From Myxococcales bacterium (GTDB lineage: Bacteria; Myxococcota; UBA4151), in assembly GCA_002722845.1 (NCBI GenBank), contig PBND01000043.1, forward strand, positions 1 through 64,000: DNA of 64,000 nucleotides. The letters are read 5' to 3'. Made by a program: the position numbers and the translations under genes. Shown here in pieces: positions 32,710 through 43,653 of this stretch. The notes below the pieces were generated by a model. The model had not been told where the DNA came from. It ran no database searches and was given only the letters and a program-made list of their open reading frames with translations. The first letter of the stretch is position 1; every line of letters starts with the position of its first letter.

Positions 32710-33705
32710 ATGGCAGTTCGAGCGAAGGTGTTGGGCACTGGGAGTTATCTGCCGCCTAAGGTGGTCACGAATGACGACCTCGCACAGATCATGGATACCT
32801 CTGACGAGTGGATCCAACAGCGCTCCGGGATCAAGGCCCGCCGTTTCGTCGATGAAGGGGTTGTGACGAGTGATTTAGCTTTCGAAGCCTCAAAGGCCGC
32901 CCTCGCTTCGGCCGGGCTCGAAGCCAGCGATCTGGACATGATCATCGTCGCGACCTTTACGCCGGATCACTTCTTTCCCGGTCTCTCCAGCTTCCTGCAG
33001 CGCAAACTCGGGCTCGATGCCACCCCCGCGATGGACCTGCGTTGCCAATGTACCGGCTTCGTTTATGCCCTGCAGACAGCGCGGGCCTTCGTGGAGTCTG
33101 GTATTTATCAACGGGTTCTTGTTTGTGGCGCTGAACTTCATTCCCGAGGCTTGGAGTTCACGGACCGGGGGCGGGATACGGCCGTTTTGTTTGGTGATGG
33201 GGCGGGAGCGCTCATTCTCGGGCCGAGCGAGGCCGGTGACGGGATTCTCAATTGTCGTGTGTATGCCCAAGGTGAGCACGCTGAACGGCTCTGGATGGAT
33301 GCGCCGGGACTGGCCTATCAGGGGCTGACCAACGCCCAGATGATTGCCGAGGGTCGGCAGGTGCCCTCGATGGACGGTCGTTTCGTCTTTAAGAATGCCG
33401 TGGCTCGCATGCCGGAAGTACTTCTGGAGACGCTAGGGGAATGCAGCCTAGGTCTTGATGACGTGGACCACTTCCTCTTTCATCAAGCGAATCTACGCAT
33501 CAATGAGATGGTTGCCCGCAAGTTAGGCGCCGATCCCAGCAAAGTGCACAACAACATCCAAGTGACCGGGAACACCAGTGCGGCCACTCTGCCGATCCTC
33601 TTCGACCAGATCATCCGGGAGGGTTTGGTTGCGCGGGGTCAATTGGTGACCATGACGGGATTCGGCAGCGGGTTTACTTGGGGCAGCTGCGTCATGCGCT
33701 ACTAG
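32710..33705 (+). CDS. fabH: Beta-ketoacyl-ACP synthase III
   Basis: A 331-residue cytoplasmic condensing enzyme that starts fatty-acid synthesis by joining an acyl-CoA starter to malonyl-ACP. The active Cys is in RCQCTGFVYAL, the His in HQANLRINEM, and the Asn in NIQVTGNTSAATLP, completing the Cys-His-Asn triad. The early block GTGSYLPPKVVTNDDLA is typical of the family. Length is normal. It stands alone rather than in a fab cluster; starter preference cannot be read. GAGAGGAGAG lies upstream of the ATG. The stop shares CTAG with the convergent DUF2752 gene. Confidence 0.93.
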   Translation: MAVRAKVLGTGSYLPPKVVTNDDLAQIMDTSDEWIQQRSGIKARRFVDEGVVTSDLAFEASKAALASAGLEASDLDMIIVATFTPDHFFPGLSSFLQRKLGLDATPAMDLRCQCTGFVYALQTARAFVESGIYQRVLVCGAELHSRGLEFTDRGRDTAVLFGDGAGALILGPSEAGDGILNCRVYAQGEHAERLWMDAPGLAYQGLTNAQMIAEGRQVPSMDGRFVFKNAVARMPEVLLETLGECSLGLDDVDHFLFHQANLRINEMVARKLGADPSKVHNNIQVTGNTSAATLPILFDQIIREGLVARGQLVTMTGFGSGFTWGSCVMRY

Positions 33706-34013
33706 GCGCCGAGACCGACCAGGCGCAGGACAGCCCAGACGAGCCAAGACGCGAGCAGTGCCGGCTCAACCGCAGACCACAGCATGCGAGCTTGTGGGCC
33801 CGCCACCAAGCGACGGTGGTTTTGGGGAATCAAGCTCAAGAGGACGCAGGCCGTTAGGATGGCGAAGAGGAAGGGGCCAAAGAGGTGTGCGTCGAAGGCC
33901 TGGCTCCATTGAAGATGACCCATATGAACGAAGGCTCGGGTGAGGCCGCACCCAGGGCAGTTCAGGTCGGTCCAGCGACGAAAGATACAGATGATGGGGC
34001 CGCTGTGGACCAC
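33702..34013 (-). CDS. DUF2752 membrane protein
   Basis: About 103 residues from a GTG at 34013. Hallmark: DLNCPGCGLTRAF with a CPxCG pair, then hydrophobic segments (about 45-70 and 85-103). The reading frame stays open upstream and encodes a hydrophobic SALILLVSALVP segment that would form the first membrane helix usual in this family, but I see no ATG, GTG or TTG start for it. So the true N-terminus is unclear (rare start or sequence error). Beside a TM2-domain gene, a known pairing of unknown function. Confidence 0.6.
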   Translation of the reverse strand: MVHSGPIICIFRRWTDLNCPGCGLTRAFVHMGHLQWSQAFDAHLFGPFLFAILTACVLLSLIPQNHRRLVAGPQARMLWSAVEPALLASWLVWAVLRLVGLGA

Positions 34014-34161
34014 CGTTGTTGGGACGAGGGCCGATACCAGGAGGATGAGGGCGCTGACGGTCCGGCCGGTCCGGCTGAAGAGACCGTCGACCCATAGTGC
34101 TGGGCTCTGTTCTCGGGGGGCAGGGGGGGCGTCATGGGTCGTCGTCGATTCGATGGCCGCC

Positions 34162-34389
34162 TCACTTCACCAAAGGGCGACCCAGAACATCGGGCAGCTG
34201 ATTGGTCGCGATCAGGACGATGTCGTAGAGGGCCCAAAGTCCACAGCCACCGAAGGTCAGGAGCTTCAAGGTACCCAAGAGACGGTAGCCGAGATAAAAG
34301 CGATCCAGACCGAGAAAGCCGGTCAGGACCGCGAGGATCAGGGCCAGGATCCAGTGACATGGCTCCATCGGTTCGGCGTCTTCGCCCAC
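34162..34389 (-). CDS. TM2-domain protein
   Basis: A 75-residue membrane protein. The signature GFLGLDRFYLGYRLLGTLKLL and FGGCGLWALYDIVLI matches the TM2 domain, two short membrane helices joined by a DRF-like turn, described in small proteins found with DUF2752 genes. Start: GTG 34389 with AGGGGG about 6 nt upstream. Function unknown. It lies upstream of DUF2752 on the same strand across a 148-nt gap, and divergent from the cytochrome gene. Confidence 0.8.
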   Translation of the reverse strand: MGEDAEPMEPCHWILALILAVLTGFLGLDRFYLGYRLLGTLKLLTFGGCGLWALYDIVLIATNQLPDVLGRPLVK

Positions 34390-34507
34390 AGTACCCCCTT
34401 CACTTCTGTTAAGTGTGGGAGTGGAACCGCCGGGTCAAGACCTTGGGAGCGGGCTCCCCCGGCAGTGTACATTTGTGCCAGGGCCCGGTGAGGTCTAGTC
34501 TGTTGCC

Positions 34508-35878
34508 ATGATTCGTGTCGTCTGTTTCGGGCTTGCCATGGTCTTCGTGATGGCTTGCGAAGACCCCGAGCCGCTCCCCCCCACGCCGGAGGAGTTGGCC
34601 CGCCTCATGGATCCCCAGACCTGTGGGGAGTGTCATCCGGCTCACCTCAGCGAATGGGCTGGCTCGATGCACGCCTACGCCAGCGAGGACCCGGTATTTT
34701 TGGCCATGAACGCCAAGGGGCAGCGGGAAACCGGCGGGCAGCTCGGTTCTTTCTGTGTTCAATGCCATGCGCCTGTAGCCGTTCGCACGGGGGCCACGAC
34801 GGATGGATTGAACCTGGCCGAGCTCCCGGCCGCTATGAAAGGGGTCACCTGTTACGCCTGTCATGCCGTGTCTGCGGTGGAAGGAAGTCACAACAACCCA
34901 CTGGTCTTTAGTGACGATGGTGTGATGCGAGGGGGCTTTGCCGACGCGGCTGAGAATCCGGTGCACGCCTCGAGCTACAGCAACCTCCACGACCGAGATC
35001 ACCTCGCCAGTGCCGATCTCTGTGGCAGTTGCCATGATATCGTGAACCCTCTGGGTGTTCACCTCGAACAGACCTACAAAGAGTGGAAAGACAGCCTGTT
35101 CAGCGATCCGACCAACCCGGACCGCTCCACTTGTAATCGCTGCCATATGCCCGGTCGCACCGATGTGATCGCGGACTACGAGGGGGTGTCTTTGCGTCGC
35201 CACCATGATCACCGCATGCCTGGTGTGGATGTGGCCCTGACCCCGTTCCCAGATCGGGAAGGCCAGCGGGCCGCAGTCCAGTTGAGCTTAGACACCACGC
35301 TGTCAGCCAGACTTTGTGTGGGTTGGGATGGGGAAAACACCCGTTTGTTGGTGCAGATGGAGAACATGGGCGCCGGGCACGCATGGCCCAGCGGTGCGGT
35401 TCAGGATCGGCGGGCATGGATCGAGATCATTGGTCACGAGGGGGATACCCTGCGTTTCTCCACAGGTCAGGTCGCCGATGGTGAGCCGATGACGAATCTC
35501 AAGGCTGAGGACCCCCAGATGATCACCTTTGGCGCCACGGGATACGATGCTGAGGGCAATGTGACCCATGACTTCTGGGATATGGTGCGCACCGAGTCCG
35601 ATTTGATGCCTTCGCCTATCCCCCACCTTCGCGGGATCGATACGGGGGAAAACCACCGCAACTACAACCTGTCCTTTCCGGGCGCCGTCGATCGGGTGGA
35701 GATGCGGGTGCGGTTGCGACCCATGGGCCTGGAGATCCTCCAGGAACTCATCGATCATGAGGGCTTAGATCCGGCTGTGAAGGCGGCCATGCCGACTTTT
35801 GATTTGGGCTCAACGCGCCTGGTCTGGACCCCTGAAGCGGCCGACCAGAGCGGCTGCGTGCCAGCCCTTTCCCGCTAA
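34508..35878 (+). CDS. Pentaheme c-type cytochrome lipoprotein
   Basis: A 456-residue exported electron-transfer protein. The lipobox is VMAC with mature CEDPEP. Five CxxCH heme motifs are visible: CGECH, CVQCH, CYACH, CGSCH and CNRCH, all in the N-terminal two thirds, as in the cytochrome c554-type families. The C-terminal 200 residues are a beta-rich domain without hemes. No cytochrome maturation genes or oxidoreductase partner are adjacent, so the donor and acceptor are unknown. Lipidation could place it at the periplasmic or outer surface. The next gene starts 47 nt later. Confidence 0.9.
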   Translation: MIRVVCFGLAMVFVMACEDPEPLPPTPEELARLMDPQTCGECHPAHLSEWAGSMHAYASEDPVFLAMNAKGQRETGGQLGSFCVQCHAPVAVRTGATTDGLNLAELPAAMKGVTCYACHAVSAVEGSHNNPLVFSDDGVMRGGFADAAENPVHASSYSNLHDRDHLASADLCGSCHDIVNPLGVHLEQTYKEWKDSLFSDPTNPDRSTCNRCHMPGRTDVIADYEGVSLRRHHDHRMPGVDVALTPFPDREGQRAAVQLSLDTTLSARLCVGWDGENTRLLVQMENMGAGHAWPSGAVQDRRAWIEIIGHEGDTLRFSTGQVADGEPMTNLKAEDPQMITFGATGYDAEGNVTHDFWDMVRTESDLMPSPIPHLRGIDTGENHRNYNLSFPGAVDRVEMRVRLRPMGLEILQELIDHEGLDPAVKAAMPTFDLGSTRLVWTPEAADQSGCVPALSR

Positions 35879-35925
35879 AGTCTCGAAGCCCTTTTCCTTC
35901 GGCTCATTCAGCGCGAACAGCCCCC

Positions 35926-37871
<1,946 letters not shown>

Positions 37872-37875
<4 letters not shown>

Positions 37876-38795
37876 ACCCGCTCGGCAAACCAGGCCACGG
37901 TTTGCTGAAGGCCTGTTTGGAGGTCCATGCGGGGTGTCCAGCCTAAGCGCTCGGTCGCCAACTGATGACTGATCACGCTGCGACGCTGTTCCCCCGGCTT
38001 GCCCGGCGCGTAGGCGGGCTCGCCGTCATACTTGGCCGCATCGCCGATCACGCGGGCAAGTTCATTCACATCGGTTTCAATGCCCGTCCCGATATTCATC
38101 GATCCGGAGGCCTCGGGATGGTCGAGTAAACTCAGATAGCCGGCCACCACGTCGCCCACATAGACATAGTCTCTTGTTTGTCCCCCATCACCGAAGATGG
38201 TGGGCTGCTCGCCAGCGAGCATCTTTTGGCTAAAGATCGCGACCACGCCAGCCTCCCCATGGGGATCTTGGCGAGGACCATAAACATTCGCCAAGCGAAG
38301 GGCAGCGGTTCGCATGCCGCTGGTTCGCCCGAAGTAGTCTAGGTACTGTTCGCCGGCGAGCTTGGACAGCCCGTAGGGGCTTTCACTGCGACAGGGGTGG
38401 GACTCGGAGGCAGGATACTCGGACTGCTCGCCGTAAATGGCCCCCCCGGTACTCGCCATGGCAAAGAGTTGGCAGCCGCTCTCGGCGGCAGCCCGTGCAA
38501 GGGCAATGGTCCCCAGGACATTGACTTGGGCATCGAAAATTGGATCGGCGACACTATGGCGCACGTCCATCTGGGCGGCGAAGTGAAAGACCGCATCGGG
38601 GGCAAAGTCCCGCAGGGCGTCGATCGCTTCCGGTTGGGTGATATCCAGTTGAAGAAATCGAGCTTGCTCCGGCAGGTTTGCCCTGCTGCCACGACTCAAG
38701 TCGTCGATGATGAGGACCTCATGCCCTCGGGCACAAGCGCCGTCTGCAAGGTGTGAGCCGATAAAACCGGCGCCGCCGGTAACGAGGGTGCGCAT
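37872..38795 (-). CDS. NAD-dependent sugar epimerase/dehydratase (GalE-like)
   Basis: A 307-residue extended short-chain dehydrogenase. The NAD motif is TGGAGFIGSHL, and the catalytic region has Ser-Thr (MASTGGA) with YGLSK at the YxxxK. It acts on a UDP- or dTDP-sugar; the exact epimerisation is unknown. The ATG at 38795 has AGGAG about 8 nt upstream; an upstream ATG at 38810 lacks one. It lies 24 nt downstream of a family-4-type glycosyltransferase on the same strand, supporting a role in surface polysaccharide or lipopolysaccharide assembly. Confidence 0.88.
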
Positions 38796-38819
38796 TTGAG
38801 ATCTCCTCAAGCCAATGGT

Positions 38820-39926
38820 CTAGTCGAGGGCCGCGACGAGGGCATCTGTGACCCGTTGTTGCCAAGCAGCGACCGAGTAGATTTCCTGGGCTTGCTTGCG
38901 CGCTTTCCTGCGAATTCTTTGTAGTTTGGATCGATTCCGATCCCAGTCCTTGAGTGTGGCGACCAGTGCATCCACGTCCCGCCGTTCCACCACGCTGTCT
39001 TTGGCAACCGAGCCGAGGACGCCGCGGGCGCAACCCACATCGAAGCTGGCCACCGCTTTGCCTCGGGCCATGGCCTCCAGCCAAACCAGCGGCAGGCCTT
39101 CTTGGATATGGGAAGGGAAGATGAGCACCTGGCTATCCTCCAGGGGCTCCCATGCGGTTTCAGGGGGGCGCCGGCCGTGGAAATGAACCCGGTCCTTTAG
39201 TCCGAGGCTCTCGATCTTCCTGTGGATTTCCTGTGCATAGGTTTCCGATGAAAAGTTGCCGACCACATCCAAATGAACGCCGGGCAGTTGGGCCATGGCA
39301 TCGACGGCATAGGTAAACCCTTTGATATGATGAATGTTGCCGATGTAGCACAGGCGAAACGGCCCCGTGTGTTTGAGGGGCTGCGGCGCGGGGATCGGCA
39401 CCCCGTTAAAAACGGCCCTCCAGGGCACATGGGCTTCGATGAGCCCGCCAAAAGGGTGAAAGGACTCGTGTAAGAGGATGTTCATCCGCGCGTTGTTGAG
39501 CATGCGCCGATGGAGTTTGCGGATCACTGGGTGATCGGGCTGCCCCTCGTAGTTGTGGCCGATGCGTTCGTTGTGAATGTGGAGGCAATAGGGGACTCCA
39601 CGTGCCTGGCACACTTGCATCAGTAAGGCATCGCGCAACACGGCCAGGCCAAAGAGACCGGGGGTATAATAGACCAGATCGACCCCCTTTAAGCGGCGCG
39701 CTAAGCGGGGGAACAACTGGACTGCTCTTTTGGCTTTGTTCAAAGCGAGCTTTCCGGTCGTTTCGATCTCCTTCATCGACTCAATGCTTTGAATTGGCAG
39801 GATATCGACATCAAAGGCCTCGTGTAGCGGGCCGCCGTCGAGCAGGCGCTGATTCGAGACGCTGACACCGTGCGCTGGGGGCGGCAGGTGGCCGACAAAC
39901 AGGAGCTTGGGTCGGGCTTTTGTCAT
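38820..39926 (-). CDS. GT-B glycosyltransferase (family 4-like)
   Basis: A 368-residue cytoplasmic sugar transferase. Evidence: an N-terminal LLFVGHLPPPAHGVS strand with a Gly-rich loop, the middle RLCYIGNIHHIKGF block, and the C-terminal EGLPLVWLEAMARGKAV (the E-x7-E nucleotide-sugar site). The acceptor is unknown. It is the first gene of a two-gene operon with the epimerase. Upstream, 39927-40139 (213 nt) holds no gene or clear promoter, only scattered TTGACT-like hexamers. Confidence 0.88.
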   Translation of the reverse strand: MTKARPKLLFVGHLPPPAHGVSVSNQRLLDGGPLHEAFDVDILPIQSIESMKEIETTGKLALNKAKRAVQLFPRLARRLKGVDLVYYTPGLFGLAVLRDALLMQVCQARGVPYCLHIHNERIGHNYEGQPDHPVIRKLHRRMLNNARMNILLHESFHPFGGLIEAHVPWRAVFNGVPIPAPQPLKHTGPFRLCYIGNIHHIKGFTYAVDAMAQLPGVHLDVVGNFSSETYAQEIHRKIESLGLKDRVHFHGRRPPETAWEPLEDSQVLIFPSHIQEGLPLVWLEAMARGKAVASFDVGCARGVLGSVAKDSVVERRDVDALVATLKDWDRNRSKLQRIRRKARKQAQEIYSVAAWQQRVTDALVAALD

Positions 39927-40139
39927 GGGGTAGCTAGGCCTTTAGCGGTGAGATTGAGTCAAGGAGGTGAGAAGCACCAGATCCCGTTCAGAGCCTCTTC
40001 GCGGGGCAGGTACTTGACTCTCGGGGTCGGATCAAGGCTTGCGTGCCCTGTCTTTGGCCAAGGATTTGAAGCTTGTGTGCGAAAGCGGAGCCTAGGCGAA
40101 TGGGCTGAGTCTTGGTTCACCGGGGCCGTCGCGCATCGC

Positions 40140-42503
40140 TTACGGCGCTGTTAGGCGAGCATCAAAACGCCAATCAGCATCATAAAATCCCGTCGCGACC
40201 AAGCCTCGGTCGCTCCAGGCGAGAAAGTCGGGGAAGCCGCTGCGACTGGAGTAGGGCAGGATCTCAAAGAGCAGGTCTTCTTTGCCGGTCGGCGCAGCGA
40301 GCACCGCCGAGAGCCGGCCGTCTTCCTCAAAGAGGGAGAAAAAGGCGCCGTCCCGTTGGCGCTGATCTCGATAGTAGATGCCCTCGTCATCCCAACGAAA
40401 AGGGAAGTCATCGGGGAGGTTGAGTTGGTCCTGGGGGACCGCCACGTAGATCGTGTTCCTGCCTGCATCGATGGCCTCTTGGCGCCGACTCATGGGCAGG
40501 GTGCATGCTTGTCCGTTGCCGATCACATTCCATTGACCCGCATGGTGGGCGGCCACAGCCGCGGCAGGCCCTCGGTCGTCATCACTGACGATGAAGCAGA
40601 AGGGGCGGCGATAGACTTCGTTGTAGGGGCCATGGACCCCAGGGCGCTTGCCGGTTTGGGGGCCATATTCGATGTCGCCCGTGGTCACTGGGATGACTTC
40701 ACCGTCCACCTCAATCTCGGCGATACCCTTCGCCGTGAGGCCATCACCATCGAGGATCATGCTGCGGACGTTGACCGTCTCGAGGATGACCCGGTCAGCC
40801 TCCTGTCGGCTACGTAGTTCCAGGTCTGCCTCGGGGCTTAGCGCTGAGCGCAAGCGAACGTAGGCGTGATGTTCGGCGTAAGCAGCGTTCGGGCTGATGA
40901 AATCGAAGTCGAGTTCGAAGGGATCCAGGCTGCGGGCCTCCATGAAGTCGAAGAGGGGCTGCCAGTCGACGCAGTCGACGCCTTCGGAGACATCGCCGTT
41001 CCACCAATGCCCTTTGCCGGGCTCCTCATGGTAGGCAACATCATCCGTATGCTGGCGAGCCGCCTCCACGAGGTTGCGACCCTCTCGGACGGGCACATTG
41101 TCATCGGCGTCCGCATGGATCACGTAGACGCCACGCCGGGCGATGTTGGAGAGGTAATTCAGGGTGTCGGAGTGGGCCCGGGAGCGAGCAAAAAGCCCGC
41201 TGGGCCGCTGGGAGCCACCATAGGAATAAAAGCTCTCCCAGCCGGCGCTGGGGCCCAGCGTCGCAAAGCGGCCCGGCATCATGACGCCATTGTGCCAGGT
41301 GCCGTGTCCGCCCATGGAGTGACCGGTGACATAAACACGAGTGTCATCGATGTTGAAGCGGTCCATGGCGTTGTCGAGCGAGTGAAGGGCGTTGAAATGA
41401 CCCCACTCCTCCCAGTCGAAGCCGAAGGGACGGCGGTTGGTCGCGGCGACGACATAGTTCCAATCCCGCTGAGAGTAACTGCGGGCCTGACCGATAGCTT
41501 CGACACTGGCCCCATGAAGGCTCAGAACCAGCGCATAGTCTCGCTCCGCGTCGAAGTTTTTAGGCGGTTGAACCCCGTAGTACTGCACCGAGCCATCTTG
41601 AGGGCTGATGAAGCTACGGCGATAATGTTTGGTGCTCTCAATGACGGTGTAATCTTGTGTGTGCTGGTAGCGGTAGATGAGCCCATCTGCTTCCACCTCA
41701 ATGGTGATGGGGATGACCGACTCTGGCCCGGTCCACGGCGCCTTCGGCCGGATCTCAAAGGCCAGTTGCGTGAGGGTGTAGGAGCCCATGCCGGGAAACA
41801 CCGTCGTGGTGGCTTCGACGTGGTCACTTTCAAGAACTCGGCAGCGAACATTCCCAAGCAACTGGGGCGTGATGTTGAGGACCGGCATGCCCAGATAGAG
41901 GGGGCTGCCATCCCCTTCCCGCAGGTCGCTGAAGGTGCGGTCTCGAGGATTGAAGATCAGTTCGTGGCCCGTGATAAAAAGTTGAATCTTGGCGTTGCCC
42001 CGGCCGCCCGTGAGTTGAGCGGCGATCAGGTGTTCGCCCGGTTCGTCAGCCAGGGGGATTCGGTGTTTGCCGCTGCCGTAAATATCCGCCGGTTGGGCCC
42101 GGCCGTTCACGTAGACCGTGTAGCCCCGATCCACCCGAGCAAACAGGCGTTCTCCTTCGCTTAGGTCGATTTTTGCGACCGCCCAATAGAGAGTCCGTTG
42201 GGAGGTGGGTAAATCCCCCTCTTCCGTCGCCCGAATCCGCTCCCAGTCGACGGCGTAGCGGCGATCGGAGCCAACCTCGGGGTACTCCAGGCGGTTCCAG
42301 CGCACATCCCGCTCTAAGGCCTGATTATCCGTGTTGCCGATACGTCCCAGCATCCACTCATCGGGCAGGACCTGAATCACCTCTTCTTCGGGAGCCAGCT
42401 CAGGCCCCTTTGGCACGACGGGGCCGGCATCTTGCGCTGGTGTGGGCTCCTCGGCTGGACAGGCAGTGAGGAGGAGAAAGCAAAGGGGGATCAGGCGTAG
42501 CAT
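40140..42503 (-). CDS. Large exported alpha/beta-hydrolase lipoprotein
   Basis: About 787 residues. Lipoprotein signal LCFLLLTAC with mature CPAEE then a short DAG linker. N-terminal ~300 residues are beta-rich. The catalytic core has the nucleophile elbow GHSMGGHGTW and an oxyanion-type SLHGAS upstream, like prolyl-oligopeptidase/S9 and feruloyl-esterase-like hydrolases; a His candidate is in EEPGKGHWWNGD. The C-terminal region is another beta-domain. Substrate (peptide, ester or glycan) is unresolved. ATG 42503 has GGGAG 6 nt upstream. An extension to 42596 adds a non-signal N-terminus and is less likely. Divergent from the small protein at 42614. Confidence 0.8.
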   Translation of the reverse strand: MLRLIPLCFLLLTACPAEEPTPAQDAGPVVPKGPELAPEEEVIQVLPDEWMLGRIGNTDNQALERDVRWNRLEYPEVGSDRRYAVDWERIRATEEGDLPTSQRTLYWAVAKIDLSEGERLFARVDRGYTVYVNGRAQPADIYGSGKHRIPLADEPGEHLIAAQLTGGRGNAKIQLFITGHELIFNPRDRTFSDLREGDGSPLYLGMPVLNITPQLLGNVRCRVLESDHVEATTTVFPGMGSYTLTQLAFEIRPKAPWTGPESVIPITIEVEADGLIYRYQHTQDYTVIESTKHYRRSFISPQDGSVQYYGVQPPKNFDAERDYALVLSLHGASVEAIGQARSYSQRDWNYVVAATNRRPFGFDWEEWGHFNALHSLDNAMDRFNIDDTRVYVTGHSMGGHGTWHNGVMMPGRFATLGPSAGWESFYSYGGSQRPSGLFARSRAHSDTLNYLSNIARRGVYVIHADADDNVPVREGRNLVEAARQHTDDVAYHEEPGKGHWWNGDVSEGVDCVDWQPLFDFMEARSLDPFELDFDFISPNAAYAEHHAYVRLRSALSPEADLELRSRQEADRVILETVNVRSMILDGDGLTAKGIAEIEVDGEVIPVTTGDIEYGPQTGKRPGVHGPYNEVYRRPFCFIVSDDDRGPAAAVAAHHAGQWNVIGNGQACTLPMSRRQEAIDAGRNTIYVAVPQDQLNLPDDFPFRWDDEGIYYRDQRQRDGAFFSLFEEDGRLSAVLAAPTGKEDLLFEILPYSSRSGFPDFLAWSDRGLVATGFYDADWRFDARLTAP

Positions 42504-42613
42504 AGGGGACTCCCGGGGAGGGGAAGGTAGCCCCAAGCCGGGGGCTTTTCCACATCTCCTTGACCCCCGCGTCCCCGCGGGGCAGGCGCAGACCAAAGGG
42601 AGTGAGGAAGCCC

Positions 42614-42850
42614 ATGGGTCTTGTCGGTATTCGTTTGGACGCCTTGAAAGCCCTGCTCGCTGCCGTTCACAATGAACAGTTGCCCTGCCCGCTCAGCCCC
42701 GATGCGCTTGCTTGTCAGGGCTTTCAGGACCTCAGCGAACAGATTCTTGCCAGTCTACGAGGCCTCGAAGAAGAGGCCGTTCGAGCGGTTCTTGTGGCGG
42801 TGATTGCCGAGCGTCTCTCCGTACTCGATCAGACCATCGGGTCCGCGTGA
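42614..42850 (+). CDS. Small protein coupled to a sirtuin
   Basis: A 78-residue, largely helical protein (LDALKALLAAVHNEQL; LEEEAVRAVLVAVIAERL). Not recognised. No signal peptide. GAGGAA lies about 6 nt upstream of the ATG. Its stop overlaps the sirtuin GTG (GTGA), implying translational coupling and perhaps a regulator or partner of the deacylase. Coding status is supported by coupling and spacing only. Confidence 0.55.
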   Translation: MGLVGIRLDALKALLAAVHNEQLPCPLSPDALACQGFQDLSEQILASLRGLEEEAVRAVLVAVIAERLSVLDQTIGSA

Positions 42851-43596
42851 GCCCAGCGGAGCACGTGGCTGCCTGGCTGCGTCAGGCGAATCGAGTTCTC
42901 TTCATCACCGGCGCAGGTTTGTCTGCCGAGAGTGGCTTGCCCACTTATCGGGGGGTGGGTGGTCTCTATGAGGACGCAGAGACCCCTGAGGGCCTGAGCA
43001 TTGAGCAGGCGCTTTCTGGGGGCATGCTGCGCCGTGACCCGGCGCTGTGTTGGAAATACATCGCGCAGATCGAGAATGCCTGCCGTGGTGCGATGCCCAA
43101 TCGGGCGCACGAGTTGATCGCCGCCTTTCAGGAACGGGTCGAGACCTGGGTCCTCACCCAGAATGTCGACGGGTTTCATGGTCAGGCTGGCAGCGATCAC
43201 GTGATTCCCATTCATGGCGATATCCATGAACTCTACTGCCCATCATGTGGTTGGGAGGATTGGGTTCATGACTATGCAGAGCTCCCCATGCCGCCCCATT
43301 GCCCTCGCTGCCGAGCCATCATTCGGCCACGGGTGGTGCTTTTTGGGGAGATGCTGCCGCCGGCTGCCGTTGGATGCCTTAATCAGCAACTTCAACAGGG
43401 CTTTGATCTCGTCTTTAGCGTGGGCACGACCAGCGGCTTTTCTTATATCGCCCAGCCCGTGCTGATGGCCGCAGCACAGGGGGTGCCGACGGTGGAGATC
43501 AACCCAGGAGAGACGCCGGTGTCACCCCATGTCAGGCAGCGCTTTTCCTGCGGTGCTGTGGAGGCCTTGGAGGCGATTTGGGCGGCCTGGCGGTGA
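42847..43596 (+). CDS. Sir2-family NAD-dependent protein deacylase
   Basis: A 249-residue cytoplasmic sirtuin. NAD motif GAGLSAESGLPTYRG; QNVDGFHGQAGS and IHGDI with the catalytic His; structural zinc from two Cys pairs (CPSC and CPRC); and the late GTTSGFSYIAQP block. It removes acyl groups from lysines, releasing nicotinamide. Acyl specificity is not readable. Start is the GTG at 42847 that overlaps the small upstream gene. Confidence 0.93.
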   Translation: MSPAEHVAAWLRQANRVLFITGAGLSAESGLPTYRGVGGLYEDAETPEGLSIEQALSGGMLRRDPALCWKYIAQIENACRGAMPNRAHELIAAFQERVETWVLTQNVDGFHGQAGSDHVIPIHGDIHELYCPSCGWEDWVHDYAELPMPPHCPRCRAIIRPRVVLFGEMLPPAAVGCLNQQLQQGFDLVFSVGTTSGFSYIAQPVLMAAAQGVPTVEINPGETPVSPHVRQRFSCGAVEALEAIWAAWR

Positions 43597-43653
43597 TCCT
43601 TCTCAAGCCGCGCTAGGCTGACTCCTCACCAAGCTCCGACCCGACCCAACCCT

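Noticed and set aside
39927-40139. Possible small gene or RNA upstream of the GT4 gene
   Set aside because: No ribosome site with a conserved-looking frame, and no clear RNA fold or promoter.
40866-42164. 432-residue plus-strand frame
   Set aside because: Antisense of the exported hydrolase; no domain.
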